Below are positions 37,483 through 39,038 of a stretch of DNA of 39,038 nt, one piece after another (positions within the stretch are counted from its first letter, which is position 1; the number at the start of each line of letters is the position of its first letter). The notes under the pieces were generated by a model. It had not been told where the DNA came from. It did not search any database and worked only from the letters and a program-made list of their open reading frames with translations. Source of the stretch: JAGNLA01 sp964472265 (GTDB taxonomy: Bacteria; Caldisericota; Caldisericia; JAAYUI01); assembly GCA_964472265.1 (NCBI GenBank), contig CAYYJO010000007.1, positions 1-39,038 on the forward strand, in the 5' to 3' direction. Position numbers and translations under genes: made by a program.

Positions 37483-39038
37483 ATGAGACAGGAATATACT
37501 AATGAACCGTATCTCAACTTGAACAATCCTGACCAGTACAAACTGATGCAGGATGCCATCGATTTCGTTGGCAAAAACCTTGGTGGACACTACGATTTGA
37601 TCATCGGAGGGAAGAAAGTCCCAACAGCCGGAAAGATCACATCAACCAACCCCTCAAACCACGCACAGGTTGTGGGCACAGTCGGCAAGGCAACACAGGA
37701 ACTGGCAGAACAGGCCATCCAGACAGCAGCAAAGGCCTTTGAAACCTGGAAGTTTGTTGACCCGCGCGAAAGGGCAAGACTGCTTTACAGGGCTGCCGGC
37801 ATCATGAGGAGAAGGAAACTCGAACTTTCTGCATGGATGGTTTATGAGATCGGCAAGAGCTGGATCGAAGCCATTGCTGACACAGCCGAGGCAATTGACT
37901 TCCTCGACTTTTACGGCAGACAGATGGAGGAGATGGCTCTTCCAACCCCGATCACACCGATCCCTGGCGAAGAGAACAACTACTGGTGGATTCCACTTGG
38001 TGTTGGCGTCGTCATTCCACCGTGGAATTTTCCACTTGCAATTCTCGCAGGCATGACCACAGCAGCAGTCGTGGCCGGCAACACAGTTGTGCTCAAGCCA
38101 GCCTCGATCACTCCGATAATTGGTGCAAAGTTCATGGAAGTTATGGAAGAAGCAGGGCTCCCGCCAGGCGTCATCAACTTCCTTCCAGGCCCAGGCGGAG
38201 AAGTCGGCGACTACATCGTCGATCACCCACTCACCCGCTTCATCAGCTTTACAGGCTCAAAAGAAGTCGGCATGCGCATCAACGAGAGAGCTGCAAAGGT
38301 AAACAAGGGTCAGATCTGGCTCAAGAGGGTCGTTGCCGAAATGGGTGGCAAGGACACCATGATCATCGATGACAACTACTCAAAGCTCGATTTTGCAGCC
38401 TCGGAGACAATCGCAGCCGCATTCGGCTTCCAGGGTCAGAAGTGCTCAGCTTGCTCAAGGGTTATTGTTGTTGGCAAGCAGCATGACGAATTTGTGGCAA
38501 AGCTTGTCGAAAAAGCAAAGGCAATCAAGCAGGGCGACGCAGTAGACGGCAAGAACTTCATGGGCCCGGTCTCCTCAGACTCAGCATTTGCCTCAATCAC
38601 CAACTACATCGAAATCGGCAAGAAGGAAGGAAAGCTCGTTCATGGCGGAACTTCCGACAGCTCCAAGGGCTACTTCATCACCCCGACCATCATCGACGAC
38701 GTTGACCCGAACGCAAGGATTTCCCTTGAAGAAATTTTTGGGCCGGTTCTCGCCGTTTTCAAAGCGAAGGACTATGACGAAGCACTCAAGATCGCAAACA
38801 ACACAGAGTTTGGCTTGACTGGCGCAGTGTTCACCGACAGCCACCACAACCTCATCCGCGCAAGGCACGAATTCCACGTTGGAAACCTCTACCTCAACAG
38901 AAAGTGCACCGGCGCACTCGTTGGCGGTCAGCCGTTTGGCGGATTCAACATGTCAGGAACCGACTCAAAAGCAGGCGGAAACGAATACGTCTCGCTGTTC
39001 ATGCAGAGGAAGACAACATCTGAAAGGCTCGACGGCGT
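37483..39038 (+). CDS. rocA: L-glutamate gamma-semialdehyde (1-pyrroline-5-carboxylate) dehydrogenase, truncated by the window edge
   Basis: 518 codons are visible without a stop. Aldehyde dehydrogenase hallmarks: IPPWNFPLAI, GNTVVLKPAS, SFTGSKEVG, IWLKRVVAEMGGKD (catalytic Glu), GFQGQKCSACSRVI (catalytic Cys), and LEEIFGPVLAV. The QKCSACSR and IWLKRV segments are particular to the RocA/PruA group. The enzyme oxidises glutamate semialdehyde to glutamate with NAD+ in proline or arginine catabolism. RocA proteins are about 515 residues and the visible end (QRKTTSERL) is near the normal C-terminus, so only a few residues are missing. There is no fused proline dehydrogenase. Expression is from its own promoter with a good ribosome binding site. 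Confidence 0.93.
   Translation, partial: MRQEYTNEPYLNLNNPDQYKLMQDAIDFVGKNLGGHYDLIIGGKKVPTAGKITSTNPSNHAQVVGTVGKATQELAEQAIQTAAKAFETWKFVDPRERARLLYRAAGIMRRRKLELSAWMVYEIGKSWIEAIADTAEAIDFLDFYGRQMEEMALPTPITPIPGEENNYWWIPLGVGVVIPPWNFPLAILAGMTTAAVVAGNTVVLKPASITPIIGAKFMEVMEEAGLPPGVINFLPGPGGEVGDYIVDHPLTRFISFTGSKEVGMRINERAAKVNKGQIWLKRVVAEMGGKDTMIIDDNYSKLDFAASETIAAAFGFQGQKCSACSRVIVVGKQHDEFVAKLVEKAKAIKQGDAVDGKNFMGPVSSDSAFASITNYIEIGKKEGKLVHGGTSDSSKGYFITPTIIDDVDPNARISLEEIFGPVLAVFKAKDYDEALKIANNTEFGLTGAVFTDSHHNLIRARHEFHVGNLYLNRKCTGALVGGQPFGGFNMSGTDSKAGGNEYVSLFMQRKTTSERLDG

Noticed and set aside
1..39038. Integrated prophage, transposase-type insertion sequence, tRNA genes or CRISPR
   Set aside because: No integrase, transposase, phage structural protein, tRNA cloverleaf or regular repeat-spacer array was found by reading both strands; a covariance-model tRNA scan would confirm.

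Overview
The window is bacterial chromosome with mid-range GC (roughly 45-50% by eye). An rpsF-ssb-rpsR-rplI operon, queA, tatAC and sigma70-type promoters (TTGAnn or TTGCnn, 16-17 bp spacer, TAnnnT) rule out an archaeon. Signal peptides, a lipoprotein and Tat genes show an envelope-secreting cell. I cannot assign a phylum; the mix fits an uncultured or poorly studied anaerobic heterotroph. Coding density is very high: no stretch over 300 bases lacks a gene, and several convergent genes touch or overlap at their stop codons. I found no tRNA, rRNA, CRISPR array, prophage or conventional insertion sequence.

Layout. 2-94: C-terminal end of an ArsC/low-molecular-weight phosphatase. 164-3695: translationally coupled operon of a radical SAM enzyme, a geranylgeranyl-reductase-type flavoprotein and a lipoate-protein ligase fused to DUF116, resembling the non-canonical LipS/LipT/sLpl lipoate pathway. 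3756-7955: a large one-chain restriction-modification (R-M) enzyme whose reading frame carries three tracts of palindromic repeats and a complete DUF559 nuclease. 7995-12561: nnr-mtaD-mtnP-mtnA, for NAD(P)HX repair and 5'-methylthioadenosine (MTA) salvage. 12692-14713: an HsdR_N-type orphan nuclease and a methyltransferase. 14771-16364 (minus): rplI, rpsR, ssb, rpsF with a probable S6:S18-binding leader.

16493-20005: a kinase-ATPase-TPR giant. 20007-21878: queA and birA, divergent from overlapping promoters, then an FmdB zinc ribbon. 21883-22566 (minus): a creatininase-family amidohydrolase. 22654-31248: a signalling/envelope operon of FHA protein, PEGA kinase, beta-propeller protein and DUF11/PKD protein. 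31242-33657: YprB-like nuclease, DinB protein and RhaD-like class II aldolase. 33753-37355 (minus): Na+/solute symporter with a 35-residue companion protein, tatC, tatA and a lipoprotein. 37483-end: L-glutamate-gamma-semialdehyde dehydrogenase, cut just before its end.

Two features stand out. First, the repeat/DUF559 insertions inside the R-M gene are all in the same translated frame, and recombination between copies would delete 513 or 1032 nt without shifting the frame. Second, at nine transcription units the predicted -10 box lies only 6-9 nt before the start codon, so the mRNAs should be leaderless; this also corrects several gene starts.
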